From assembly GCF_002291145.1 (NCBI RefSeq), contig NZ_NTGE01000099.1, forward strand, positions 1-64,000: 64,000 bases of DNA, read 5' to 3'. Position 1 is the first letter of the stretch. The number at the start of each line of letters is the position of its first letter. The notes under the pieces are model-generated. The model saw nothing but the letters and a program-made list of their open reading frames with translations. It was not told the origin of the DNA and made no database searches. Source of the stretch: Streptomyces sp. SA15. Lineage in GTDB: Bacteria > Actinomycetota > Actinomycetes > Streptomycetales > Streptomycetaceae. Position numbers and translations under genes: made by a program. Of this stretch, positions 28,735 to 36,311 are shown piece after piece.

Positions 28735-29199
28735 TCAGCCGGCGAGCAGCTTCTTGACCGCCGCGGCGACGCGGCCGCCCTCGGCCTGGCCCGCGACCTT
28801 CGGGTTCACGATCTTCATGACCGCGCCCATGGCCCGCGGCCCCTCCGCCCCGGCCGCCTTCGCCTCCTCGACGGCCTGGGCGACGATCCGGTTCAGCTCG
28901 TCGTCGCTGAGCTGCTTCGGCAGGTACGCGGCGAGCACCTCGCCCTCCGCCTTCTCCCGCTCCGCGCTCTCGGCGCGACCGCCCTGCGCGAAGGCCTCGG
29001 CCGCCTCACGGCGCTTCTTCGCCTCGCGGGTGATCACCTTCTGCACCTCGTCGTCGGAGAGCTCGCGCTTCTCCTTCCCCGCGACCTCCTCCTTGGTGAT
29101 CGCGGTGAGCGTCAGCCGGAGCGTCGAGGAGCGGAGCTCGTCGCGCTCCTTGATCGCGGCGTTGAGGTCTTCCTTCAGCTTCGCCTTGAGCGTGGTCAT
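28735..29199 (-). CDS. GatB/YqeY domain protein
   Basis: This 154-residue all-helical protein (MTTLKAKLKEDLNAAIKERDELRSSTLRL) matches the YqeY family, which resembles the tRNA-binding tail domain of GatB. A role in tRNA or amidotransferase biology is assumed for the family but unproven. Full length, single gene, divergent from the metallophosphatase gene. Confidence 0.85.
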   Translation of the reverse strand: MTTLKAKLKEDLNAAIKERDELRSSTLRLTLTAITKEEVAGKEKRELSDDEVQKVITREAKKRREAAEAFAQGGRAESAEREKAEGEVLAAYLPKQLSDDELNRIVAQAVEEAKAAGAEGPRAMGAVMKIVNPKVAGQAEGGRVAAAVKKLLAG

Positions 29200-29317
29200 G
29201 AGTTTGATTGTCGCAGGAGTGGGAGCGAAGACGCCCGCTCATTTAAGGGGCGTCGGTCCGGGCGGCGTTGAGGGGACGCCCGGCACGGAAACCTTCAGGG
29301 TCTGACACGATGGGCGT

Positions 29318-30244
29318 ATGCGCGCGCGATACGGAGTACCTCTGTCCCTTGCGGCGGCCGGCGCCGCCGGTCTGGTGTACGCGGCGGGTTTCGAGGCCCG
29401 CTCCTTCCGCCTCCGACGGGTGACGGTCCCCGTCCTCCCGGCCGGGATGCGCCCCCTGCGCGTGCTCCAGGTCTCCGACATCCACATGGTCGGCGGCCAG
29501 CGCAAGAAGCAGCGCTGGCTGCGCTCGCTGGCCGGCCTGCGCCCCGACCTCGTGATCAACACGGGCGACAACCTCTCCGACCCGGAGGGCGTCCCGGAGG
29601 TCCTGGACGCCCTCGGCCCGCTGATGGAGTTCCCGGGCGCCTACGTCTTCGGCTCCAACGACTACTACGGCCCCAAACTCCGCAACCCCGCCCTGTACTT
29701 GGTCGAGAAGGCCCAGGGCCGCCACGGCCTGAACGGCAACGCGCCCGTCGTCGGCGCGATCCACAATCCCTGGGAGGACCTGCGCGACGGCTTCGACGCG
29801 GCGGGCTGGCTGAACCTGACGAACACGCGGGGGACGCTGAAGATCGAGGGCGCCTCGATCGAGCTGACGGGCCTGGACGACCCCCACATCAAGCGGGACC
29901 GCTACGCGCAGGTGGCGGGCGGCCCGTCGACGGACGCCGACTTCTCGATGGCTCTCGTCCACGCCCCCTACATCCGGGTCCTGGACGCCTTCACGGCCGA
30001 CGGCTACCCCCTGGTCCTGGCCGGCCACACCCACGGCGGCCAGCTCTGCCTCCCCTTCTACGGCGCCTTCGTCACCAACTGCGACCTGGACACGGACCGT
30101 GTGAAGGGCCTGTCCACACACCGGGCGGAGGGCCGTACGGCATACCTGCACGTCTCGGCGGGCTGCGGCACGAACCGCTACACGCCGGTACGGTTCGCGT
30201 GCCCGCCGGAGGCGACGCTGCTGACGTTGGTGGGCCGGGAGTAG
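29318..30244 (+). CDS. Metallophosphoesterase (YkuE-like), membrane-anchored
   Basis: This 308-residue protein has an N-terminal hydrophobic anchor (LSLAAAGAAGLVYAAGF) and the calcineurin-type motifs DIHMVGG (~55), NTGDNLSD (~83), GSNDYYG in place of GNHD (~117), and GHTHGGQLCLP (~240). The GSND substitution (Ser for the usual Asn neighbour) is common in this subfamily. The likely site of action is the outer face of the membrane. Substrate unknown; relatives act on phospholipids or nucleotides. Confidence 0.85.
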   Translation: MRARYGVPLSLAAAGAAGLVYAAGFEARSFRLRRVTVPVLPAGMRPLRVLQVSDIHMVGGQRKKQRWLRSLAGLRPDLVINTGDNLSDPEGVPEVLDALGPLMEFPGAYVFGSNDYYGPKLRNPALYLVEKAQGRHGLNGNAPVVGAIHNPWEDLRDGFDAAGWLNLTNTRGTLKIEGASIELTGLDDPHIKRDRYAQVAGGPSTDADFSMALVHAPYIRVLDAFTADGYPLVLAGHTHGGQLCLPFYGAFVTNCDLDTDRVKGLSTHRAEGRTAYLHVSAGCGTNRYTPVRFACPPEATLLTLVGRE

Positions 30245-30264
30245 CCGCCCCCTGGGCGATCCGT

Positions 30265-30300
30265 TCGATTAATTTCGATCAAGTCGATCAAGTCGGTTAA
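30265..30300. repeat. Four phased TCGATYAA-type repeats
   Basis: TCGATTAA (30265), TCGATCAA (30275), TCGATCAA (30284) and TCGGTTAA (30293) repeat every 9-10 bp, about 55-90 bp upstream of the Pr6Pr-type membrane gene. Candidate operator array. Confidence 0.6.
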
Positions 30301-30354
30301 CCCGCACGGCCCACCCGTATCGCCCCTTTTGTCCACCCTGCTTAGCGTGAGGGC

Positions 30355-31164
30355 ATGACCGCCCCGATACCCAGGGACATCCCGGACCTGCCCGCCATCC
30401 CGTGCGTGCCCGCGCTGCTGCCCTCGCCCGTCCCCGCCACGGCGGTGGTGGCCCCCGTACGCCGCCCCCTGGCCGCCGTCTACCGCCTGCTGGTCGCCCT
30501 GACCGCGGCCGCGGCGGTGACGATCGACCTGCTCCTCGGCAGCCCGACCCAGGTGCTGGGCCACTTCACGATCCAGAGCACCATCCTGCTGGCGCTGGTC
30601 TTCACCTTCTCGGCCCGCCGAGCCTGGACGGCCCGCCGCCCCCTGCCGTCCGCAGTGACGGGCGCGACGCTCCTCTATGTCGTGATCGCGGCCTTGGTGT
30701 ACCACCTGCTCCTGGCGAACGGAGCGGCCCCGTTCTCGACAGCGGGCTCCACGGCAGGCACTGTGCCGACCGACCCGACCGCCCCGACGGGCTGGCACAC
30801 ACTGACCAACCACCTCCTCCACACCGCCATCCCCACGGCGGCGCTCCTGGACTGGCTGCTCCTGACCACCCCCGGCCGCCTGCACCTGCGCCAAGCCGCC
30901 ACCTGGCTGCTCTACCCCCTCACCTACCTGGCCTTCTCCCTCGCCCGAGGCGAACTGCTCCTCCCCGGCACGCCGGGCCGCTACCTCTACCCCTTCCTGG
31001 ACGCAGGCCTGCACGGCTACAAGACCGTCCTCGGCAACGCCCTCCTCCTCGGCCTCTCCTGCTACGCCCTGGCCATCCTCCTGGTCGGCCTCGACCACAC
31101 CCGCCCGAACACCGTCCGCCACCGCGCGAAAACCGGATTTCGTCTGCAGCCACCAGTGGGCTAA
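30355..31164 (+). CDS. Pr6Pr-type integral membrane protein
   Basis: This 269-residue protein has about six hydrophobic helices separated by short loops (AVYRLLVALTAAAAVTIDLLL, QSTILLALVFTF, TLLYVVIAALVYHLLL, TAIPTAALLDWLLL, LTYLAFSLARGELL, LLLGLSCYALAILLVGL). The pattern of internal His and the HFTIQST segment fit the Pr6Pr/FAR-17a-like family of unknown function. It ends 33 bp before tRNA-Pro; a TAAAGT box at its stop codon may be the -10 of the tRNA promoter. Confidence 0.7.
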   Translation: MTAPIPRDIPDLPAIPCVPALLPSPVPATAVVAPVRRPLAAVYRLLVALTAAAAVTIDLLLGSPTQVLGHFTIQSTILLALVFTFSARRAWTARRPLPSAVTGATLLYVVIAALVYHLLLANGAAPFSTAGSTAGTVPTDPTAPTGWHTLTNHLLHTAIPTAALLDWLLLTTPGRLHLRQAATWLLYPLTYLAFSLARGELLLPGTPGRYLYPFLDAGLHGYKTVLGNALLLGLSCYALAILLVGLDHTRPNTVRHRAKTGFRLQPPVG

Positions 31165-31197
31165 AGTAAACGACGTCGCCGCGACGAGCAGCGACAT

Positions 31198-31271
31198 CGG
31201 GGTGTGGCGCAGCTTGGCAGCGCGCTTCGTTCGGGACGAAGAGGTCGTGGGTTCAAATCCCGCCACCCCGA
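31198..31271 (+). tRNA. tRNA-Pro (anticodon CGG)
   Basis: Acceptor arms CGGGGTG / CACCCCG, anticodon stem CTTCG-CGAAG with loop TTCGGGA (anticodon CGG), T-arm GTGGG-TTCAAAT-CCCGC. CCA is not encoded. The 3' 42 nt are part of the AICE att core, so the intact gene is regenerated by integration. Confidence 0.95.
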
Positions 31272-31274
31272 CAG
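31230..31274. repeat. att core, tRNA-side copy
   Basis: These 45 bp begin TTCGGGACGAAG and end CACCCCGACAG and are identical to 48131-48175. They run from the anticodon loop to just past the tRNA 3' end. Confidence 0.95.
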
Positions 31275-31283
31275 AGAAACACC

Positions 31284-31321
31284 AGGTCCCCGGACTACTC
31301 ACGTGAGTAGTCCGGGGACCT
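31284..31321. terminator. 38-bp perfect palindrome after tRNA-Pro
   Basis: AGGTCCCCGGACTACT, a central CACGTG and the exact reverse arm form a perfect 38-bp palindrome followed by GTTTCG. It lies inside the element, between att and the integrase stop, and can terminate both the tRNA transcript and the leftward int operon. Confidence 0.8.
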
Positions 31322-31348
31322 GTTTCGTGTGCGTGTCTATCTGCGTGA

Positions 31349-32515
31349 CTACCGCTCTGGCCCCCGCTTGAAGATGCCGTCCATGACCACGGCACCGGTC
31401 TGGATCACGGGCCGGATTTGCTTCCGGTAGACCTCCTCGGTCACGGCCGTGCCAGAGTGGCCGACGAGTCGGGAGATCTCCTCCAGGGGCACGCCACGGT
31501 CAGAGAGCAGGGACACGAAGCTGTGCCGGAGCTCCCGAGGCGTCCACTCGTCGGCGTTTATCCCCTCGGCGTCCTTGAGCGCCTGGCGGAAGGCCCGCCG
31601 GACGTTGGTCGCGTCGAGCGGCTTGCCCACGGCCGACGAGAAGACCAGCCCGTGTTCCTCCCACTTGTCGCCAGCGGCGAGCCGATCCCAGCCCTGGTCT
31701 TCGAACTGCTCCCAGAGCACATCGACGCAACGTGCCGGCAGAGCGAGCGTGCGCCGGGACTTCCGGGTCTTGGTGTCCCCACCGCGCCGGACCGAGCGCC
31801 ACACCGCGATGTGCGGAAGCTGTGGTGGGTCGGCGTCCGGCTGGCCCTTCAGGAAGACGTGGTCCCAGGTGAGGGCTCGCAGCTCCTCCGTACGGGCACC
31901 GGTCAGCAGGGCTACAACGATGTACGCGTGCATCGAAGTCCCTTCGGCCGCCTTGAGCACCGCCTCGGCCTGGGCGAAGGTGAGCGCCTTGGAGGGACGG
32001 CCCATCTGCCCCTGCGGCACGGAGCACAGCTCCACCACGTTGCGCTTGACCTTGTCCCGCGCCATGGCCCGCTTGACCGAACGGTTCAGACAGGAGTGGA
32101 TCGCCTGGAGGGTGCGCGTGCTGAGCGTCTTGGCCTTGGCCGCGAGCCAGCGGTCCACGTCTTCCGCGCTCAGATCCCGAAGCTTCCGGGCGCCGAGAGC
32201 CGGGATCACGTGGTTCCGGCTCAGGATCGTGCAGTTCTCAACCGTGCCGAGGTCGCGGCCCGCCAGGCCGTACGCAAGCCAGTCGTTCACGGCGTCGGCG
32301 ACGGTGTAGCCCGTCGGAGCGATCGCGAGGCCGTCTTCATAGTCGCGTAGCACCTCTTTGAGCTTGTTCTTTGCCTCCGTCTTCGTTCTGCCACTCCCCC
32401 GCCGGACGATGCGCTTGCCGCTCGGATCGAAGCCGAGATTGGCCGTGGCGATCCAACGCTGTCGCTTCTCGTCCCAGTGGAGCCCACCGTCACCACGGCT
32501 GCGTCGCTTGGTCAT
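31349..32515 (-). CDS. int: AICE tyrosine-type integrase
   Basis: This 388-residue site-specific recombinase has an N-terminal AP2-like arm-binding region (GGLHWDEKRQRWIATANLG), a SAM-like core-binding domain (~75-160) and a catalytic domain. Arg in TGARTEELRAL, His-Arg in RELRHSF, the GHSG His and nucleophile Tyr in TEEVYRKQ are visible. It would join att sites in tRNA-Pro with xis directing excision. The ATG overlaps the xis stop (TGATG), so the two are coupled. The stop is 75 bp from the att core, as is usual. Confidence 0.96.
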   Translation of the reverse strand: MTKRRSRGDGGLHWDEKRQRWIATANLGFDPSGKRIVRRGSGRTKTEAKNKLKEVLRDYEDGLAIAPTGYTVADAVNDWLAYGLAGRDLGTVENCTILSRNHVIPALGARKLRDLSAEDVDRWLAAKAKTLSTRTLQAIHSCLNRSVKRAMARDKVKRNVVELCSVPQGQMGRPSKALTFAQAEAVLKAAEGTSMHAYIVVALLTGARTEELRALTWDHVFLKGQPDADPPQLPHIAVWRSVRRGGDTKTRKSRRTLALPARCVDVLWEQFEDQGWDRLAAGDKWEEHGLVFSSAVGKPLDATNVRRAFRQALKDAEGINADEWTPRELRHSFVSLLSDRGVPLEEISRLVGHSGTAVTEEVYRKQIRPVIQTGAVVMDGIFKRGPER

Positions 32516-32703
32516 CAGGCGGCTTCCTCCAACTGGTTCTGGATGAAGTCGCGTACGGCGTCGGTAGGTATCCGGCGAGCGCCATCGATCTTGATGGAGG
32601 CCAGCCGGTGAGTACGGATCAGGTCGTAGACCTTGGAGCGTCCGACCTTGAGCCGCGCCATGACCTCCGACACGGTCAGCAGTTCTGGGGTGGCGGTGGT
32701 CAT
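32515..32703 (-). CDS. xis: Excisionase, MerR-type winged helix
   Basis: A 62-residue DNA-binding protein, TVSEVMARLKVGRSKVYDLIRTHRLASIKI then GARRIPTDAVRDFI, which is the standard excisionase/helix-turn-helix 17 pattern. It should direct Int towards excision. The ATG overlaps the repSA stop and its stop overlaps the int start, giving a repSA-xis-int coupled unit as in pSAM2. Confidence 0.93.
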   Translation of the reverse strand: MTTATPELLTVSEVMARLKVGRSKVYDLIRTHRLASIKIDGARRIPTDAVRDFIQNQLEEAA

Positions 32704-34079
32704 GCTGCAGCTCCTTCCTGTGCGAGTTGGTCGTGCAGGGCTTCGCGGGCGGTTTCGCGGTTGAGCTGGAGATCGCGGGCGACGGTGGCGGCGAGGGCGG
32801 ATTCTCCGGGGGTGTGGCCGTGTCCGGCGTACTGCCAGTCGGCGAGGACGAGCACGGTGTCCGGTTCGCGGTCCTCCAGGCCGAGGGCTTCGCGTTCCTG
32901 TGCGGCGCGGAAGTCGGCGCGGGCCTGGCGCAGTTCGCCGAGGGTGGTCGAGTAGCGGCGGGACTTGGAGGAGAAGTGGCCGCGGAAACCGAGCATGTGA
33001 GCCCAGGCCCACAGGCGGCGGTCCGGGTACAGGGGGTCGAGTTCCTTGCAGGCCTTGATGAGTTGGCGAGTGTGGTCGGGGACCTGGTGGCGGTCGAGTT
33101 CGGAGAGTTCGCCGATGCGGCGGTCGAGAGTGCCGGTGTTCTCGGCGGCTTTGGTGGCGTACTTGGCGACGTAGGAGGCCACGGCCTGTTCGGTGATGTC
33201 GGAGCCGTCGCCGAAGGCCTTGACCGGGCGGACGTCGAGCTGGGTGCCCCAGCGGAAGGTGCGGGCGGGCTGGTCGTCGGCGGCCGGGACGGAGACCGAG
33301 GTGTAGGAGTGCGCGGCGGCGGCGCGGATCGCGTCGCCGAGGAGGTCGACGGTCGCCCAGGACGGCGACGGGGTGTCAGGTCCCTCGGGGCCGTCGATGC
33401 GGATCACGGCGTGGAAGTGCACGGCGCCGCGCTTTTGGAACTCGGCGACCTTGCCGTACGACAGCCGTGCGACTTCCTTCAGTTCCCGCTGGGTCAGGCC
33501 CGCGCGGGCAGCGATCTCGCGGCGGAGCCGGTTGGTGAAGCGCTGCCACAGCTGCCCGGCATGGTTGTTGAACAGGACGGCGCCCGCGTAGTCGTACGTA
33601 GCCGCATCGAGCGCCGTGCCGAGGGCCGGGTCATCCGAGGCGTGGCCGGTACCGCACCGGCAGATGCCACGATCGGGCCGGTTGTGGACCGGGCCGAAGG
33701 AGGGGGCGGTGAGGGTGGCGAAGACACGCGGGTGATCGCGGACGGTGGCGGGGATGTCGCGCCGGTCGTCTCCGGCCAGGCCCGCGCGGATGAGGTGGTA
33801 GGTGTCGCCCGCGTACGTCCAGGCGCAGGCCGGGCAGCGGGAGGCGCGGCGGTTGCCGCAGGCGACGCGGAGCCGTCCGCCAGGCTCGGACTCGGTGCTG
33901 TAGTGGTGCAGGGTCTGGCCGGTGGTCTTGTCCTTGGTGAGCGTCCAGCCGGTGAGGTGGATGGGGTCGGCGCAGCCGCCGGTGCGGCGGATCTGCTCGT
34001 GCCAGCGGTCGTAGTCGGCGGCCGAAGCCACCCTCAGCAGGTCGCCGAGGGTGGTCGGGTCGAGCAGCTGCTCAGGCAC
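32700..34079 (-). CDS. repSA: RepSA-like rolling-circle replication initiator
   Basis: This 459-residue HUH-type initiator has the metal-binding HUH motif in GAVHFHAVIRIDG and the catalytic tyrosine motif in VASYVAKYATK about 120 residues later. A Cys pair (CGNRRASRCPAC) lies near residue 83. It should nick the element origin for rolling-circle replication after excision. I chose the GTG at 34079 because it overlaps the upstream stop (34072) and begins the conserved VPEQLLDP sequence; longer starts read through the neighbouring gene. Confidence 0.93.
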   Translation of the reverse strand: MPEQLLDPTTLGDLLRVASAADYDRWHEQIRRTGGCADPIHLTGWTLTKDKTTGQTLHHYSTESEPGGRLRVACGNRRASRCPACAWTYAGDTYHLIRAGLAGDDRRDIPATVRDHPRVFATLTAPSFGPVHNRPDRGICRCGTGHASDDPALGTALDAATYDYAGAVLFNNHAGQLWQRFTNRLRREIAARAGLTQRELKEVARLSYGKVAEFQKRGAVHFHAVIRIDGPEGPDTPSPSWATVDLLGDAIRAAAAHSYTSVSVPAADDQPARTFRWGTQLDVRPVKAFGDGSDITEQAVASYVAKYATKAAENTGTLDRRIGELSELDRHQVPDHTRQLIKACKELDPLYPDRRLWAWAHMLGFRGHFSSKSRRYSTTLGELRQARADFRAAQEREALGLEDREPDTVLVLADWQYAGHGHTPGESALAATVARDLQLNRETAREALHDQLAQEGAAA

Positions 34080-34257
34080 GGGCGCCCTCCCGAACTGGCG
34101 TGCGGCGGGCGGTTCCGGTGCCGTGGCAGACGAAGCAGTCGGCGGTGACGGTGCGCAGGTGGCCATGCCGGTCACGGCCGCCGGTGGTGATGGCGGCTGA
34201 GGCGAAGCCGTCGCAGTTCGGGCAGATGCGGGGCGGCGATGTGGTGCGGTCGTTCAT
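34072..34257 (-). CDS. Small Cys-rich (DnaJ zinc-finger-like) AICE protein
   Basis: A 61-residue protein with two CxxC pairs, CPNCDG and CFVCHGTG, spaced like one DnaJ-type zinc finger. Small proteins of this kind are common before repSA in AICEs. Its stop overlaps the repSA GTG. SD AAGGAA precedes the ATG. A DNA- or protein-binding role is likely. Confidence 0.75.
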   Translation of the reverse strand: MNDRTTSPPRICPNCDGFASAAITTGGRDRHGHLRTVTADCFVCHGTGTARRTPVREGARA

Positions 34258-34348
34258 GCTGGGAGTTCCTTCCGGATCTGTGGTTCGGACAGGGGCACGG
34301 CTCCCGGGCGGCGGATGCTTGGCGGTATCGAGGCCGCCCGGGGGCCGG

Positions 34349-34660
34349 TCAGCGGCGGTGCGCGTCGGCGTTGACGAGCGAGCGGATCACCAGGGCGCAG
34401 ATGGCGAGCGAGGCGCCGGTGATAGCGACCGCCAGGAGCATGGAGACCAGGACGGCGCCGACGACCAGGACCACGGCCGTGCCGCCACCGACGAGAGCGA
34501 CCAGAGCGCCGGGGGTGAGCTGGATCGTGGGCCGGGCGGGTGCCGGGGCGACGGGCGCGGGCGCCGGAGTGGGCTGGACGACGGCGCCCGGCTCGACGAC
34601 GGCGGGCGGGGCGACGACGCTAGTCGGCATCGGGTTGGTCGGGACCTTGGGGCGGAACAT
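34349..34660 (-). CDS. SpdD-like spread protein
   Basis: 103 residues: a Pro/Ala/Val-rich N-terminal half (APAPVAPAPARP) and a C-terminal double hydrophobic stretch (LVALVGGGTAVVLVVGAVLVSMLLAVAITGAS is split by short turns). It matches Spd spread proteins that help the plasmid move between mycelial compartments. SD AGGGAG precedes the ATG. Confidence 0.75.
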   Translation of the reverse strand: MFRPKVPTNPMPTSVVAPPAVVEPGAVVQPTPAPAPVAPAPARPTIQLTPGALVALVGGGTAVVLVVGAVLVSMLLAVAITGASLAICALVIRSLVNADAHRR

Positions 34661-34684
34661 GGTGGAACTCCCTTCTAGTGCGGG

Positions 34685-34840
34685 CTACTTGACGGTGGAG
34701 TCGATGAGCGGGGCGAACACGCTGTCGGCGAGGAGGTAGCCGCCGAGGAGGAGCACGGCGATGAGCCACCAGGGCGGGCGGATGAGCTTGACGCCGAGGT
34801 AGCCGACGACGAGCAGGGCGAGCCAGAGCGGGACGTCCAC
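34685..34840 (-). CDS. Small two-helix membrane protein (spread locus)
   Basis: A 51-residue protein starting at GTG with AGGAGG at good spacing: VDVPLWLALLVVGYLG, a short basic loop (IRPPWW) and a second helix LIAVLLLGGYLLADSVF. It is too small for most gene finders but fits the AICE spread-gene cluster in position, spacing and codon use. Confidence 0.75.
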   Translation of the reverse strand: MDVPLWLALLVVGYLGVKLIRPPWWLIAVLLLGGYLLADSVFAPLIDSTVK

Positions 34841-34853
34841 GGTTGGTGACCTC

Positions 34854-35045
34854 CTAGCGGACCTTGCAGCGGTGGGTGCGGGCGGCCAGCTGGGCGGCCG
34901 AGGAACTGGAGAAGTCGGCGGACCAGCCGCACCGGTCGGCGGTGCACACGGCGGCGTGCTTGGTCTGGCCGTTGCGGTCGCGGTGGGTGCCGATCTGCAC
35001 CGGTCCGATCCGCATCACGGAGTGGAAGTGGTCACGGGCAGGCAT
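34854..35045 (-). CDS. Mobile element transfer protein (SpdA-like)
   Basis: 63 residues, MPARDHFHSVMRIGPVQIG ... AARTHRCKVR, with two cysteine positions (CTADRCGW, HRC). This is the short 'mobile element transfer protein' common in Streptomyces AICEs between tra and rep. SD GGGAGA precedes the ATG. Exact role in intramycelial spread unknown. Confidence 0.8.
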   Translation of the reverse strand: MPARDHFHSVMRIGPVQIGTHRDRNGQTKHAAVCTADRCGWSADFSSSSAAQLAARTHRCKVR

Positions 35046-35066
35046 GACGGTGAATCTCCCTTCGGG

Positions 35067-35738
35067 TTAGGTGAGTTGAGCGGCGATGGCGTCGGCGAGG
35101 TGGGACGGGACACCGAGCCGGGCGCGCAGGGTGTCGACATCGATCCGGGTCCCGGTACGGGCGTGGTGGTCGTCGGCGACCTTGCGAGCGTGGTCGACCA
35201 GCGCGGCCGGGACCGGCGGAGCCGGAACCGTGGGCGGAGATGGGACGGGCTCAGCGGCGGGAAGTGCCGGAGCTTCTTCGACCTCGGGCGCCGGGGAGGC
35301 GTCCAACTCCGCCTGTTCGGCAGCCGGTTCGGGCATGGGGGTGGGGGCTGCGGGTGCCGGCGGATCCGGCACCCGGTCCCCAGGCGAGTGGGCAAGGAGG
35401 GTGCCGCCCATGAAGGCGATCGCGGGCCAGGCGGCGACCAGGATGCGCAGCCAGGCCGGAACCTGGTTCAGGTCGAGGAGTCCGGCGGTGGCGACGTTGG
35501 CGCCGAGCGAGGCGACCAGGGCGATCAGGAACCAGGACCAGGCCAGCCGCGAGGGGCCGTCCGAGCGCAGCCGTCGCCAGGCGGCGACCAGCAGCAGGTC
35601 GACCGAGATGGGGTAGGCCCAAGCCTTCCAGCCGTCCTGTCCGGCAGCGGCGGCCAGGTCGTGCAGGTGGGCGAAGGACAGCGCCCCGGCGATGACGGCC
35701 TGGATCAGGACGGCATCGATGCGCAGTCGCGCGGCCAT
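35067..35738 (-). CDS. DUF2637 membrane protein (SpdB-like)
   Basis: 223 residues with four hydrophobic helices in the first ~125 (AVIAGALSFAHLHDLAAAAGQ, AYPISVDLLLVAAW, FLIALVASLGANVA, RILVAAWPAIAFMGGTLL), then a Pro/Ala/Glu-rich stalk and a C-terminal helix-turn-helix-like end (TRIDVDTLRARLGVPSHLADAIAAQL). This is the DUF2637/SpdB layout, thought to work with TraB/TraSA in spread through septal cross-walls. Confidence 0.85.
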   Translation of the reverse strand: MAARLRIDAVLIQAVIAGALSFAHLHDLAAAAGQDGWKAWAYPISVDLLLVAAWRRLRSDGPSRLAWSWFLIALVASLGANVATAGLLDLNQVPAWLRILVAAWPAIAFMGGTLLAHSPGDRVPDPPAPAAPTPMPEPAAEQAELDASPAPEVEEAPALPAAEPVPSPPTVPAPPVPAALVDHARKVADDHHARTGTRIDVDTLRARLGVPSHLADAIAAQLT

Positions 35739-35744
35739 GACCGG

Positions 35745-36227
35745 TCACCTCGCCAGCGGGCGGCCGTTGGCCTGGGCGATGGCGGTCAGGACCCGGTCGA
35801 GGTTGGTCGTGTCCAGGCCGCTGACCGCGTCGCCGAGCGGGATGCGGGCGGCGGGGTCGGCCAGCGATGCGGCGATGGCCAGGATGCTCAGTTCCCCGCT
35901 GGAGGCGGGCAGGTCGTTGGCGGCCAGGGCCTCGACGACCTTGGGCCAGTCGATGCCGTACGGCTCCGGGTCGGTGCCGGAGTCGTCGATCAGCAGCAGG
36001 TCGGGCCGTTCGGCCAGCCGCTTGATCCACAGGCCGTGGTCGATGAGGAGTCCGGTCGCGGCCCGCGTGGCCGGGGAGCCGTCGGCCACGGCCTGGAGGG
36101 TGTCGGCCAGCTCGACAGCGTCGATCGTGACGGCGCCGTCGTCGGTGTCGTACCAGGGGCAGTCGCGTTCGTCGTGGTCGATGCCGATCTCGTTGCCGTC
36201 GACGTCGCCGCAGTGTTCGCAGAACAT
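35745..36227 (-). CDS. AICE hypothetical protein with Cys-rich start
   Basis: 160 residues. A zinc-ribbon-like MFCEHCGD start and DCPWYD are followed by an acidic helical body. It lies 6 bp upstream of the SpdB-like gene on the same strand, with AAGGAG before the ATG at 36227. I do not recognise a function; the genomic position suggests a transfer accessory role. Confidence 0.7.
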   Translation of the reverse strand: MFCEHCGDVDGNEIGIDHDERDCPWYDTDDGAVTIDAVELADTLQAVADGSPATRAATGLLIDHGLWIKRLAERPDLLLIDDSGTDPEPYGIDWPKVVEALAANDLPASSGELSILAIAASLADPAARIPLGDAVSGLDTTNLDRVLTAIAQANGRPLAR

Positions 36228-36311
36228 GGGGCGCTCCTTCCTGTCGTGAGGCATGGAGGGGGTAGGGACGTGGCGCGAAGGCGGTCGCGCCAACTGAGGA
36301 GTGAGGGAAGG

